Shown here piece by piece: positions 20,136 through 29,187 of a DNA stretch of 64,000 nt (within the stretch, counting starts at the first letter, position 1; every line of letters starts with the position of its first letter). Source of the stretch: Flavobacteriales bacterium UBA952. Lineage in GTDB: Bacteria; Bacteroidota; Bacteroidia; Flavobacteriales_D; Crocinitomicaceae. Location of the stretch: contig CAJJBU010000007.1 of the NCBI GenBank assembly GCA_905182495.1, positions 29,238 to 93,237 on the forward strand, in the 5' to 3' direction. A program made the translations under genes and the position numbers. Below the pieces are notes generated by a model, which saw only the letters and a program-made list of their open reading frames with translations, did not search any database and was not told the origin of the DNA.

Positions 20136-21086
20136 TTAGAAGATGAAAAACTTCATAACAGAAAATGTAAGTAGCAGATAAAAAGCACCGCTCGTTGACA
20201 TACCCAATGACTGACTGCGAAATGCGAAGGGAAGAAGCAAACATAAAGGCAACAGTAAGAGACTAAAAAAATCAATGTGTTGAAAACTTAATACATAAAA
20301 GACTGAAAATAGTAGAAAACAAAGGAAAAGACAAAGCAGCATTTGAAACTGTCTTTTCGTACGAATTGAACTCTCATTCCATTGACCTAAAAAGGTAGAA
20401 AATCCAATAATGCTTGAAACACTTATTATACCTAATAAAGCAAACGAGTCTCCTTTAAGAACATCCTTTTTTTCGGGAAGAGCCGCCTGCAGAGACGGTA
20501 CGTAGTCAAAAATATAATTAGCCGAAAAATAATAGATTAATGGCAACGAAGCAGCAATTATTCCAATAAAAACATCCCGAACTTCAAGCGGTCTAATTAG
20601 CCGTATTAAAACAAAAACAATTGGTATCGCTGGTAAAAACACAGGTAAAAACGTAGCCATTAATCCAGCTAGAAATAACGTATTAAAAACACCTGATTTT
20701 CTTATGTCATTTTGAGTCATATCAAAAAGCTGCCGTAACATTAAGGCTAAAAGCGTATGCGAAATAATGACACCACTTAGGACGTATGAGCATTCAAAAA
20801 AGCTCATTAAAACAACATAACAAGGCGCTATAAGATAGGTTATGCGATCAAAAAAATTAGACCGATTAAATACAACATTAAGAATAACCGAATTTAGTAA
20901 AACCAAGCCACCTGCCACCCAGCTCGTATTTATTTTAATTCCCGTAAAAAAAATAGTCCATAATCCAATATCTAAATCCGAACTGAGATAAAACCGATTG
21001 GAATAATTGAGAAAGTGAAACAAGAAAAGAAAAACTGGAAGGAGCAGTAAGACGATCGTTCTGTTTCCTGAAAATAACTTTAACAC
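20136..21086 (-). CDS. Polytopic membrane protein (DUF6427-like)
   Basis: 316 aa, many TM segments; position next to purQ/purD. Confidence 0.55.
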   Translation of the reverse strand: MLKLFSGNRTIVLLLLPVFLFLFHFLNYSNRFYLSSDLDIGLWTIFFTGIKINTSWVAGGLVLLNSVILNVVFNRSNFFDRITYLIAPCYVVLMSFFECSYVLSGVIISHTLLALMLRQLFDMTQNDIRKSGVFNTLFLAGLMATFLPVFLPAIPIVFVLIRLIRPLEVRDVFIGIIAASLPLIYYFSANYIFDYVPSLQAALPEKKDVLKGDSFALLGIISVSSIIGFSTFLGQWNESSIRTKRQFQMLLCLFLCFLLFSVFYVLSFQHIDFFSLLLLPLCLLLPFAFRSQSLGMSTSGAFYLLLTFSVMKFFIF

Positions 21087-21201
21087 CTAGTGAATTTTAA
21101 ATGCATGGGGAAAGTAGGTAATTATTAGGATTAAACTTAAATAAAGCTATAAAAATAATTCATTTTATTCTGATTTCTCATCGCTACAACGCTAAAAATG
21201 A

Positions 21202-21209
21202 TATCTTTG
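21202..21209 (+). promoter_or_regulatory. Putative -7 box TATCTTTG upstream of TraR/DksA gene
   Basis: TAnnTTTG match 35 nt before ATG. Confidence 0.45.
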
Positions 21210-21244
21210 GGCGACTAATTTCTTTTCATTTCAAACCATATTTT

Positions 21245-21628
21245 ATGGCAAAGCCAAAAAACAAATTTTCAGACCAAGAACTAGGAGAATTCAAAGAATT
21301 AATTCTAGGTAAACTAAAAGAAGCTAAAGAAGATTATAGCCTATTGATTGGGTCATTATCTCATAACGACGATCATGGCACAAATGATACGGGAAGAACA
21401 TTCAACATGATGGAGGACGGCTCAGAGACCTTGTCAAGGGAAGAGCTTGCTCAGTTAGCTGCTCGACAAGAGAAGTTTATCAATAATCTGCAGGCAGCCT
21501 TAGTTCGAATAGAAAATAAAACTTATGGAATATGCAGAGTTAACGGTACTTTGATTCGCAAAGAACGCTTGCGTCTCGTGCCACATGCCACAATGAGTAT
21601 TGATGCAAAAAATGCACAAAACAAATAA
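21245..21628 (+). CDS. TraR/DksA-type zinc-finger family transcriptional regulator
   Basis: 127 aa; 'RQEKFINNLQAALVRIENKTYGICRVNGTLIRKERLRLVPHATMSIDAK', degenerate zinc ribbon. Confidence 0.85.
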   Translation: MAKPKNKFSDQELGEFKELILGKLKEAKEDYSLLIGSLSHNDDHGTNDTGRTFNMMEDGSETLSREELAQLAARQEKFINNLQAALVRIENKTYGICRVNGTLIRKERLRLVPHATMSIDAKNAQNK

Positions 21629-22303
21629 GTGAAAAGGCAAGTTGCTGTTCTTCTTGGTTTCATTATCAGTTTTATTATCATTGACCAACTGATTAAATTC
21701 GGTATTAAAACAAATTTTGTCGAAGGACAAAGTCAACCGCTTATTGGAAATTGGTTTGTTTTGAATTACATTGAAAACCCCGGTATGGCTTTTGGAACTA
21801 CCTTTGGCAGCTCAATATGGGCCAAACTCAGCCTGAGTATTTTTCGAATCATCGCTATTACAGGAATCGGAATCTATCTATGGAGAGAATGTAAGAAAGG
21901 GGCTAAAATGGAATACCTCATCGCGGTTTCCTTAATCTTTATTGGAGCATTAGGAAACCTGATGGATTCAATGTTTTATGATTTCATCTTTTCATTTGAC
22001 CCCTGCAACTATTACAACTATATGGAAGGGACCGGCAACTTTGAAACTTGTGTGCAACAAATACATGGTCAAGAATTCTCAAGATCTGTAGAAGTAAGGC
22101 ATCATGGTTTTTTATTAGGGAACGTTGTAGATATGTTTCAATTTAATGTCCGTTGGCCCGATGCTGTTCCTTACTTAGGGGGTAAACAAGTGTTTCCTGC
22201 GATATGGAATTTTGCTGATGCTTGCATCACGACAGGTGTCGGTTTAATTCTGACTAGGAATCGAAGCTATTTCTCTAAAGGTTCAATTACTCAGAAAAGC
22301 TAA
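21629..22303 (+). CDS. lspA: Lipoprotein signal peptidase
   Basis: 224 aa; 'IIDQLIKFGIKTNF', 'NYIENPGMAFG', 'GNVVDMFQF..FNFADACITTGVGLIL'-type catalytic motifs; GTG start abutting previous gene. Confidence 0.93.
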   Translation: MKRQVAVLLGFIISFIIIDQLIKFGIKTNFVEGQSQPLIGNWFVLNYIENPGMAFGTTFGSSIWAKLSLSIFRIIAITGIGIYLWRECKKGAKMEYLIAVSLIFIGALGNLMDSMFYDFIFSFDPCNYYNYMEGTGNFETCVQQIHGQEFSRSVEVRHHGFLLGNVVDMFQFNVRWPDAVPYLGGKQVFPAIWNFADACITTGVGLILTRNRSYFSKGSITQKS

Positions 22304-24765
22304 AAGTTCCACTTCATATTACGATCATCAAGAATTGCAAATGAAATTTTCCAATCTGCTCTAAGATCAGACTTATTACCATTGGACAAAACGCCATATA
22401 TTCCGATTCGCAATCTTCGTCTTGAAAGCTTAAAGTTACGCTCTAACCCTGCCAAAACCTCATAATGCTGCCATTGATGTTCTCGAACATAAAGGGCACC
22501 AGCGCCTAGGACCAAACCTATTCTGGTTTTTTTCATGAAAGGGATTTTATTAATGATGGCGCCATTGTCATGATGTACAAAATGCGCCTCCAACGACAAG
22601 TCATTCGTCCGCAATAGCGTGTCCAAACCCTGGAAAGAATAAAGAGGATTAGAAAACCAGAGAGGATCACTTCTTCTCTGAAATTTATAATCGGGATCAC
22701 GTAACACTTTTGCGCTTAAGAATTTACCTCCCGATATCCTATACTTAGAGGTGCCGATTGTACCGATCTTAAATGTTTGTTCAATACTGGCCTGTAGGTA
22801 ATGGTGGTTAATATCACTTCCGAAAAGATCAGGGACACCAAATTCATAATTAACGCTAAACGTGGGCCAAGCAGAACCAAGAATCACCTTTCGATAAGGT
22901 TCTCTCATGTATTTTTGCCTCGGAACAAACCACATATCTATATCTCCAATTAATGCCTGATAGGTCTTAAAGTCGGCAGGCTGATTGTTGGGCAATACAT
23001 CATCAACAAATTCAACGAATTGATAGCCTTCTAAACTACGCCTTTCACAAAACTCTCCACCCAAGCTCATATAGAATCCGTTAAAAACCTCATACTCAAT
23101 TGATGAGTTTAGCTGGGTCGCTTCAATGAAGTTTTCTCTTTTATAGATTTGGGAAATTGCGTCATAGCCCCTGATGACATCGAAGTCATGATTTAATGAA
23201 ACCCTAAACCTTCCTTGTCTAAATGGGTCAAATTTATATTTCCACCAAGTATCTCCTTTAATATCATTATTTAATAATCCCATGGAGATTTGAGTATAGG
23301 AATCGAGGGTACGCTCATCTTTCCACTTTTTAAAAAAATCAAAATTTGGAGAGATCCTTGGGCCAGCGATATAAATCGGACGGATCAGGGTTGCTAAAGA
23401 GCCAATAGTCCATTGCTGTCTTTTATCTCTGTTTCTATGATCAATGCCAAACCAGAGGACTTTAAGAATAGTTACTTTGTTAAATACTTGATCTACACTA
23501 TCTCTATATTCTTTTCGGTTTTTAAAATCCCGAATACTGTCCTTTTTAATAATGAATTCAATCTCCTCTTGGGTTAATTCATCTCCCCGACGCCCAATCC
23601 AAAAAGAAGAATCTTTCTCATAAGCTTCCTTTTCAGTGACCGCCAATTCCCTATCAAAGAATTTTTTTGAAAATTCTGGGTTAAAATTATAATCAGTAAA
23701 AATGGCAGTGGTTCTGCAAATAGAGGTTTCGCTTTTATTTTTCACTCCATAATCTAAAACTTGTTTTGAAAGAACACATAAAGAATCACCTGGGTGCTCA
23801 TAGCTCTGTTGAATCGTGAAATAATCATAAAAGAGAAGATTCCCCTTTTTCATGGTCAACTCTAACTTCTGAACCAACCATAAAGAGTCAATAACCCAAA
23901 TAAATCCTTCTAATGTACTTGTAGCAGATGCTCTGGGTTGAATTCGGATTTTAGAAATTTGACGCCCATTTTCCTCATACTGATCAACCAATCTGTATTT
24001 ATACGATAAAATCCCAGGTATGGATATCGGTGAGCTTATTGGGTTCTGATGCAGATCATTTAAGCGCAGCAAATTTTCAAAGAAATTAAAATTAGATTTA
24101 ACAGTTGTTTTATAATATAGGTTTCGATCTTTGCCTCTAAGTGTATAAGCATTCCTGAGCTCTTTAACCTTGTCTCTAGGTGCATAATTCCTTTGGATTT
24201 GAACCTCTAATAAATTCATTGTGTCTTGACCGCTATCTTCATCCATCATCAAATCTCCTGGATCTTCGGACCTTTCTTTTTTGGAAATAATTTTTTCCTT
24301 AGCCTTGATATAAACATTTACTTTATGGGGGTAATTCCAAAAATTAATCTCATCCCTTTTTGCGACCACGCGCTTCATGATATCTCGACCGGGATTGGTT
24401 CTCTTCGCGGCTACATTTACCGCATCAATGTCCTGTATTTTACTTGGGAAAATCTGAATGTCCTTGACTAGGTTTTTGTCATTAATGGATAAATAACTTT
24501 CACGTGTCTCGAACCCTGTTGAACTAAACACCAAAAAATACTCACCTCTAGGTAGACTTATTTGATAGCGACCATTTATATCTGCTACAGTCCTTTGAGA
24601 AGGTGAGTTTTTTACAAAAACTTTTGCAAAAGGAATCGGCGTTTGATGTTCATCATACACGGAACCATCAACAAAATATTGCGCATTTATATCTTCGAAG
24701 CCAAAGATCAAAAAGGAAATGAGTAAAACTAAACTTGAACTCGATATGGCTGAAATTCTAAACAA
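22300..24765 (-). CDS. DUF5686 / carboxypeptidase-regulatory-like domain outer membrane protein
   Basis: 821 aa; signal peptide, CarboxypepD_reg-like N-terminus 'VDGSVYDEHQTPIPFAKVFVKNSPSQRTVADINGRYQISLPRGEY', C-terminal barrel. Confidence 0.85.
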   Translation of the reverse strand: MFRISAISSSSLVLLISFLIFGFEDINAQYFVDGSVYDEHQTPIPFAKVFVKNSPSQRTVADINGRYQISLPRGEYFLVFSSTGFETRESYLSINDKNLVKDIQIFPSKIQDIDAVNVAAKRTNPGRDIMKRVVAKRDEINFWNYPHKVNVYIKAKEKIISKKERSEDPGDLMMDEDSGQDTMNLLEVQIQRNYAPRDKVKELRNAYTLRGKDRNLYYKTTVKSNFNFFENLLRLNDLHQNPISSPISIPGILSYKYRLVDQYEENGRQISKIRIQPRASATSTLEGFIWVIDSLWLVQKLELTMKKGNLLFYDYFTIQQSYEHPGDSLCVLSKQVLDYGVKNKSETSICRTTAIFTDYNFNPEFSKKFFDRELAVTEKEAYEKDSSFWIGRRGDELTQEEIEFIIKKDSIRDFKNRKEYRDSVDQVFNKVTILKVLWFGIDHRNRDKRQQWTIGSLATLIRPIYIAGPRISPNFDFFKKWKDERTLDSYTQISMGLLNNDIKGDTWWKYKFDPFRQGRFRVSLNHDFDVIRGYDAISQIYKRENFIEATQLNSSIEYEVFNGFYMSLGGEFCERRSLEGYQFVEFVDDVLPNNQPADFKTYQALIGDIDMWFVPRQKYMREPYRKVILGSAWPTFSVNYEFGVPDLFGSDINHHYLQASIEQTFKIGTIGTSKYRISGGKFLSAKVLRDPDYKFQRRSDPLWFSNPLYSFQGLDTLLRTNDLSLEAHFVHHDNGAIINKIPFMKKTRIGLVLGAGALYVREHQWQHYEVLAGLERNFKLSRRRLRIGIYGVLSNGNKSDLRADWKISFAILDDRNMKWNF

Positions 24766-24774
24766 TTAGAAGGA

Positions 24775-25011
24775 TTATTGTTGGTTATTACGATCTGTTG
24801 CTTCTTTGTTTTTCATGAATTCAAGATGTTTTTCCATTCGGTTCATCATCCATGTTTTGAAAAAATACATACCTACAGCTAATAACACTATTGAATAATA
24901 AAACACCCATGTCTCATAACCATCCGTAAAACATTTTACGGTTATAAAAACAAATAAGACAATGGCAAAAACGAGCCAAAACATTTTCATTAATTTATTA
25001 TACGTATTCAT
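24775..25011 (-). CDS. Small membrane protein
   Basis: 78 aa, two TM segments; overlaps lptC end. Confidence 0.65.
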   Translation of the reverse strand: MNTYNKLMKMFWLVFAIVLFVFITVKCFTDGYETWVFYYSIVLLAVGMYFFKTWMMNRMEKHLEFMKNKEATDRNNQQ

Positions 25012-25556
25012 TTTTCTTTATTTACGTTCATATTTCCTGTTGGTTCTAGAATTTCAAAGAAGCTAAAGTCTTGTTTAGTAACTAACCCCTTACCCAAAAG
25101 CACCTCCTTTGGAGAGCTGATCAAAACATTCCTATTGGTTCGGATCGTGCTGTCTTTTTTGTTCCAAATTAAATACTCGGTTTCTAAAAGTTGTTCTTTG
25201 TCATAATTCAATAAGCGAACAGAATCTTCTACAATCACGATTCCTTCATCATGGTCAAAGGTACCCCGAAGGGCTGTCAGTGTAGATACTTTTTCGCCTC
25301 GTTTGTTATAAAAATCAACTCTTAAAAACTTTTTAAATTTCGTAATGTGCTTAGGGTTGTGATATGTTTCTGAAACCCGTGCATATAAATTCACTTTTGT
25401 ATATCCAGAATCATTATGAAACATATCCAGATTCTCGGTATACTCATCAGGAGCGTTCTCAAAATGAGTTATTCGCTGCACCTCATCTGAATTGTTTTCA
25501 CAAGAAGATAAAATCCCCATTAAAATGAAACAAATGGAAATAATTACTTGAGGCAT
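25008..25556 (-). CDS. lptC: LPS export ABC transporter periplasmic protein LptC
   Basis: 182 aa lipoprotein; 'LYARVSETYHNPKHITKFKKFLRVDFYNKRGEKVSTLTALRGTFDHDEGIVIVEDSVRLLN'. Confidence 0.85.
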   Translation of the reverse strand: MPQVIISICFILMGILSSCENNSDEVQRITHFENAPDEYTENLDMFHNDSGYTKVNLYARVSETYHNPKHITKFKKFLRVDFYNKRGEKVSTLTALRGTFDHDEGIVIVEDSVRLLNYDKEQLLETEYLIWNKKDSTIRTNRNVLISSPKEVLLGKGLVTKQDFSFFEILEPTGNMNVNKEK

Positions 25557-25566
25557 GAAATCGTGG

Positions 25567-26814
25567 TTACTTAATGTCTACAGTCACTCCCCAACATGAA
25601 AGGGTCACTTGTGTAGGACTGTTATTGCTAAAAATCTCATCGGATGATGGGCAATTCGCTTTAAAGTTTTCAGCTGCACTAGATGCGCCAGCCTTCGTTG
25701 CAAGCTGCGCAGCATAATAATAATTACATTTTCGATCGAAAGTGCTTGACCCACAAGTTTCCCATAGCTTTGCAACACAATTTGCCGCAACCAATAAGGC
25801 TTTAGATCGGTTTTCACCCCCCATTGTCATTGCGGTATTGTATGCCGATTTATAACTCTTCAAATTGCTGTACTGAATTTCCAATATATTTAATAGTATC
25901 GCTCCTTTTAAGGTATCATTATCAGCCATTTCTAGAGCCGTTCGATATACACCCATTGATTCTGTATATTTCTTCTTGACCATTAATAGATCAGCCTTTG
26001 CTAAAACCGCATCGACTGAATTGTCTATAGAAATAATAGTATCAATCAACATCGCATACGCATCACTCTCCGTGCAGCCTTTTTCTTTCAACAAGCCCAA
26101 AAAGTTAGTTACCGCCTTTTTCTTTTTTGATTTCTCCTGAGGCAAATCACTCATAAACCCCAAAAGGTCAGGTAAAATATCATCACAGGTACGAACAACT
26201 ACATTAAAATACCCCGTCATCGACGCTTGTGTACGCGCCTTGAATCCTTCTTTTTCAATCTTACGAGATAAAGAAAAATAGTCTGTAATCATTCGTTTCT
26301 TGTAGACATCCTTTTGAGCATCTTTCGCCTTCGTATAGAGCGTATAAAGGTTGTAGTAATAATAACTAAGCTGGGCATCCTTAAATTTATTTCCCTCCAA
26401 AAAAGCTACTGTAAACAAGGAATCTGCTTGAACACGATTCGGCAATGTAGACTGGAGTATATAAAGCGCTCTTTTTGAAGCATCCTTTGAATCAAGAAAC
26501 CCCTTCTGTTCTGCACGATCGTATGCCGCAATTAAAGTATCTATATATAATTTCTTAACCGCTTTGTCTTTTTCTGTCGCAACAGCATTTCGCAATGTCT
26601 GAATCATATTGCCATACTTTTTAGCATCATAATCCCCACAAATACTTTCTCCTTTTAGGTAATACATGGATGCCCTTGCATAGTCTTTTAATTGAAGCTC
26701 CTGCCCAACAAATAATTGCATTCTTTTACACTCTCTTTCTCCAAGGGAATCCATTTGACCAAAAGTCAATGAAATCATAAAAACAAATCCCAGTCCTAAT
26801 CCAATCTTCTTCAT
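25567..26814 (-). CDS. TPR-like secreted protein
   Basis: 415 aa; signal peptide; helical repeats; conserved-looking position between OMP and lptC. Confidence 0.75.
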   Translation of the reverse strand: MKKIGLGLGFVFMISLTFGQMDSLGERECKRMQLFVGQELQLKDYARASMYYLKGESICGDYDAKKYGNMIQTLRNAVATEKDKAVKKLYIDTLIAAYDRAEQKGFLDSKDASKRALYILQSTLPNRVQADSLFTVAFLEGNKFKDAQLSYYYYNLYTLYTKAKDAQKDVYKKRMITDYFSLSRKIEKEGFKARTQASMTGYFNVVVRTCDDILPDLLGFMSDLPQEKSKKKKAVTNFLGLLKEKGCTESDAYAMLIDTIISIDNSVDAVLAKADLLMVKKKYTESMGVYRTALEMADNDTLKGAILLNILEIQYSNLKSYKSAYNTAMTMGGENRSKALLVAANCVAKLWETCGSSTFDRKCNYYYAAQLATKAGASSAAENFKANCPSSDEIFSNNSPTQVTLSCWGVTVDIK

Positions 26815-26820
26815 GTCTCT

Positions 26821-28179
26821 TTAATCTAATTTTCTTTTTCTAAACCACTTTTCAAAATTGGAAGGTGAAAATACCACACCAAATTTAAATCCTATATACT
26901 GCTCTTCAATATCAGCTTCTTGACCTGTTCCTTTTTGACCTAAAACAAAAGCCAAATTCAGAGAAGATAAAGACATTTGAGCCAGTATAGGAATGCCAAT
27001 TCCAAATGTCGTGCCACGATCGGTATAAGAAATTCCATTTGAGGAAAAGGGAAGCATCCTTTGGAAGTAACCAATTCTATAATTTAATTTTTCAAGCATT
27101 TTCAAAGTTGCTACATTTTCAAATAATCTAGTTTCAGGAGAGTAGCTCATTCCGAAGCAAAGAGCAGATGAAGCACCAACAGACCACGCCTCGCTGCCCT
27201 CATAAGAAGAAACAACACCTTGATTTGACTTGTAAGAAGCTGCAAAGGTTATGTTTGGCCTTCTGGTCGTTGTTTTCCGTTTCGTTTCTTTCAGGTAGTA
27301 TTTGTACTTGAATCCAATCTCATAAGAAGTCAAAGCCCGAATAGACCCTTCTGAATTCAAGGAGAAAATAGTATCGAAAATAGATGGTGAATTAATATTT
27401 GCAGAGGTATATAGACTATTTTCAAGAGTACTATTGAAGTTTTGTGCCGGATCTAGTGTAAATCCAATAAGCAAGGAATGTCTTTCAGCTATTGTTTGTT
27501 CAAAATGTGCCGCTAATTGGTAATGGAAGGCTGACAATCTCGTTATATCAGATGATAATCCACCTTGGCCTGAATCACCAGTGATAAGCTCACTGCGACG
27601 TTCATTCGTCACAAAGCCAAATAAATACGCTGCATTAACTCCTATGGACAAATGACTTCTTTTGGTAGCGATCGGTGCAAAACCAAACCCTAGAAAAGCA
27701 TCCTGAATATTTCCATTTCCAGAATAAGTATATCGAATGGAATCTAAACCAGTAAATAAAGACTGACTAAACTCATAGCCCATGCTAGCATATGGCTTAA
27801 GTCCGAAGGCTAAACCACTACGTTTGGTCGTTTTAAATGCCAAGGAAAAATGATCGATCAATGTTGCAGTTCGGAATTCAGAAACACCCTGCTGCTCATA
27901 AAACGAAAAGCGAGATTCTATACCAAGAGACATTAATGTATTTCCTTTACTCAATCGCGAATACGAAGACGGGTTAAAGAAATTAACATTGGTAGAGTCA
28001 ATCCAAACACTATTTACATTTCCTAAGGCCGATGTAATGGCATTAGAACCCGTATTGGTCTCTCCAATTCCATAGGAAGACAAGGGATGGGTTGTCGTCA
28101 CTTGGGCAAATGACACATTTATTAAAAACCCTAAAGCAAAAGTTAAACTATAACGCATGTATTTTATATATTTCAACAA
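26821..28179 (-). CDS. Outer membrane beta-barrel protein
   Basis: 452 aa; signal peptide, FadL-like 'ALGNVNSVWIDSTNVNFFNPSSYSRL' and beta-strand pattern; overlaps coaX. Confidence 0.75.
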   Translation of the reverse strand: MLKYIKYMRYSLTFALGFLINVSFAQVTTTHPLSSYGIGETNTGSNAITSALGNVNSVWIDSTNVNFFNPSSYSRLSKGNTLMSLGIESRFSFYEQQGVSEFRTATLIDHFSLAFKTTKRSGLAFGLKPYASMGYEFSQSLFTGLDSIRYTYSGNGNIQDAFLGFGFAPIATKRSHLSIGVNAAYLFGFVTNERRSELITGDSGQGGLSSDITRLSAFHYQLAAHFEQTIAERHSLLIGFTLDPAQNFNSTLENSLYTSANINSPSIFDTIFSLNSEGSIRALTSYEIGFKYKYYLKETKRKTTTRRPNITFAASYKSNQGVVSSYEGSEAWSVGASSALCFGMSYSPETRLFENVATLKMLEKLNYRIGYFQRMLPFSSNGISYTDRGTTFGIGIPILAQMSLSSLNLAFVLGQKGTGQEADIEEQYIGFKFGVVFSPSNFEKWFRKRKLD

Positions 28180-28870
28180 TTCCTTCGAGTGTCAAATTTT
28201 TGTTTGCAAAGATGTTACTTTTTTGAGGGAAATCAAAATAAGAAGCGTCTCCTCCTGTAAGAAAAATCTGAAGCTCATCAAAGTCCCTTTCATAACGCGA
28301 AATCATGCCTTGTATTTCATGGGTCATTCCATTGATGACACCGGAATGAATGGATGCATTCGTGTTTTCTCCAATTAAGGAGACCTTATCTTTAAATGTA
28401 AGAAGTGGTAGCTTACTTGTGTAATGGTTGAGAGACCTATACCTCATGTCGATGCCCGGAGCAATCGAACCCCCATGATAAAATCCATCCGCAGACAAAA
28501 AATCAAATTTCACACAGGTGCCTATATCTATAATCAAGTTGTTTTTTCCTGAAGAATGGAGTTTTGCGGCAGCCACATTACACAATCGATCTATACCAAC
28601 AGTATCCATTGAGGTGTATAAACTTCTAAAAGGCAGTCTTGATTTGGAAGTAACCTGATGAACAGAAGCCACGTTTAATTTTAGTGAGCTCCTATCTTCC
28701 GTTCCTAATACCGATGCCAAAACAACATGTCGGCCTTTCACAAATTCTAGTGCTTCACCCCAAGTTTTTACCCGGTGAACGATACCCATTTCCTGGTTTT
28801 CGACCAAAGCTACTTTTATGGAAGTATTGCCTGCATCGACTATTAAGTAAGACTTTTTTGCTTCCAACAT
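28148..28870 (-). CDS. coaX: Type III pantothenate kinase
   Basis: 'LIVDAGNTSIKVALVE', 'GIDRLCNVAAAKL', 'IIDIGTCVKFDFLSADGFYHGGSIAPGIDMRYRSLNHYTSKLP'; start placed at ATG 28870. Confidence 0.93.
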   Translation of the reverse strand: MLEAKKSYLIVDAGNTSIKVALVENQEMGIVHRVKTWGEALEFVKGRHVVLASVLGTEDRSSLKLNVASVHQVTSKSRLPFRSLYTSMDTVGIDRLCNVAAAKLHSSGKNNLIIDIGTCVKFDFLSADGFYHGGSIAPGIDMRYRSLNHYTSKLPLLTFKDKVSLIGENTNASIHSGVINGMTHEIQGMISRYERDFDELQIFLTGGDASYFDFPQKSNIFANKNLTLEGIVEIYKIHAL

Positions 28871-28874
28871 GGCA

Positions 28875-28882
28875 CAAAGATA
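28875..28882 (-). promoter_or_regulatory. Putative -7 box TATCTTTG, 4 nt before ATG of coaX
   Basis: TATCTTTG-TGCC-ATG. Confidence 0.55.
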
Positions 28883-28911
28883 CAAGTAACCCTATATTTT
28901 TGAAAAGATTA

Positions 28912-28944
28912 TTTGCATTCTAAACTAAAATATTCATATTTTTG
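28912..28944 (+). promoter_or_regulatory. Bacteroidetes-type promoter for tRNA-Phe
   Basis: -33 TTTG (28912) -N21- -7 TATTTTTG (28937-28944). Confidence 0.6.
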
Positions 28945-28959
28945 CCTCCGCTTAAGGCT

Positions 28960-29032
28960 GGTACCTTAGCTCAGTTGGTAGAGCAATGGACTGAAAATCC
29001 ATGTGTCCCTGGTTCGATTCCTGGAGGTACCA
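28960..29032 (+). tRNA. tRNA-Phe (GAA anticodon)
   Basis: Cloverleaf: GGTACCT/AGGTACC acceptor, AGCTCAGTTGGTAGAGC D arm, ATGGA-CTGAAAA-TCCAT anticodon arm, GGTTCGATTC T loop; CCA not encoded. Confidence 0.97.
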
Positions 29033-29045
29033 CAACTTAAACCTA

Positions 29046-29084
29046 AAACCCTTGACAGTCGTTAGATTCGTCAAGGGTTTTTTA
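29046..29084 (+). terminator. Intrinsic terminator after tRNA-Phe
   Basis: AAACCCTTGAC-N13-GTCAAGGGTTTTTT. Confidence 0.75.
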
Positions 29085-29148
29085 GTTCCCCTCGGTATGA
29101 TTAACTGACGTCTTTTTTTATTTCAAACCTATTTACACATAAAGAATG

Positions 29149-29156
29149 TATATTTG
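29149..29156 (+). promoter_or_regulatory. Putative -7 box TATATTTG
   Basis: TAnnTTTG 31 nt before ATG 29188; overlaps the first codons of the annotated longest ORF. Confidence 0.5.
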
Positions 29157-29187
29157 GAATCTTCATTTATACACTTACAAAACTCAA

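Noticed and set aside
18113-28885. Novel defence or toxin-antitoxin system
   Set aside because: All genes in the region fit housekeeping or envelope families; no nuclease, RT, NTPase-effector or TA pair seen anywhere in the window.
28960-29090. Integrated element or att site at tRNA-Phe
   Set aside because: No integrase, no direct repeat of the tRNA 3' end visible nearby, and flanks are ordinary genes; the hairpin after the tRNA is a plain terminator.
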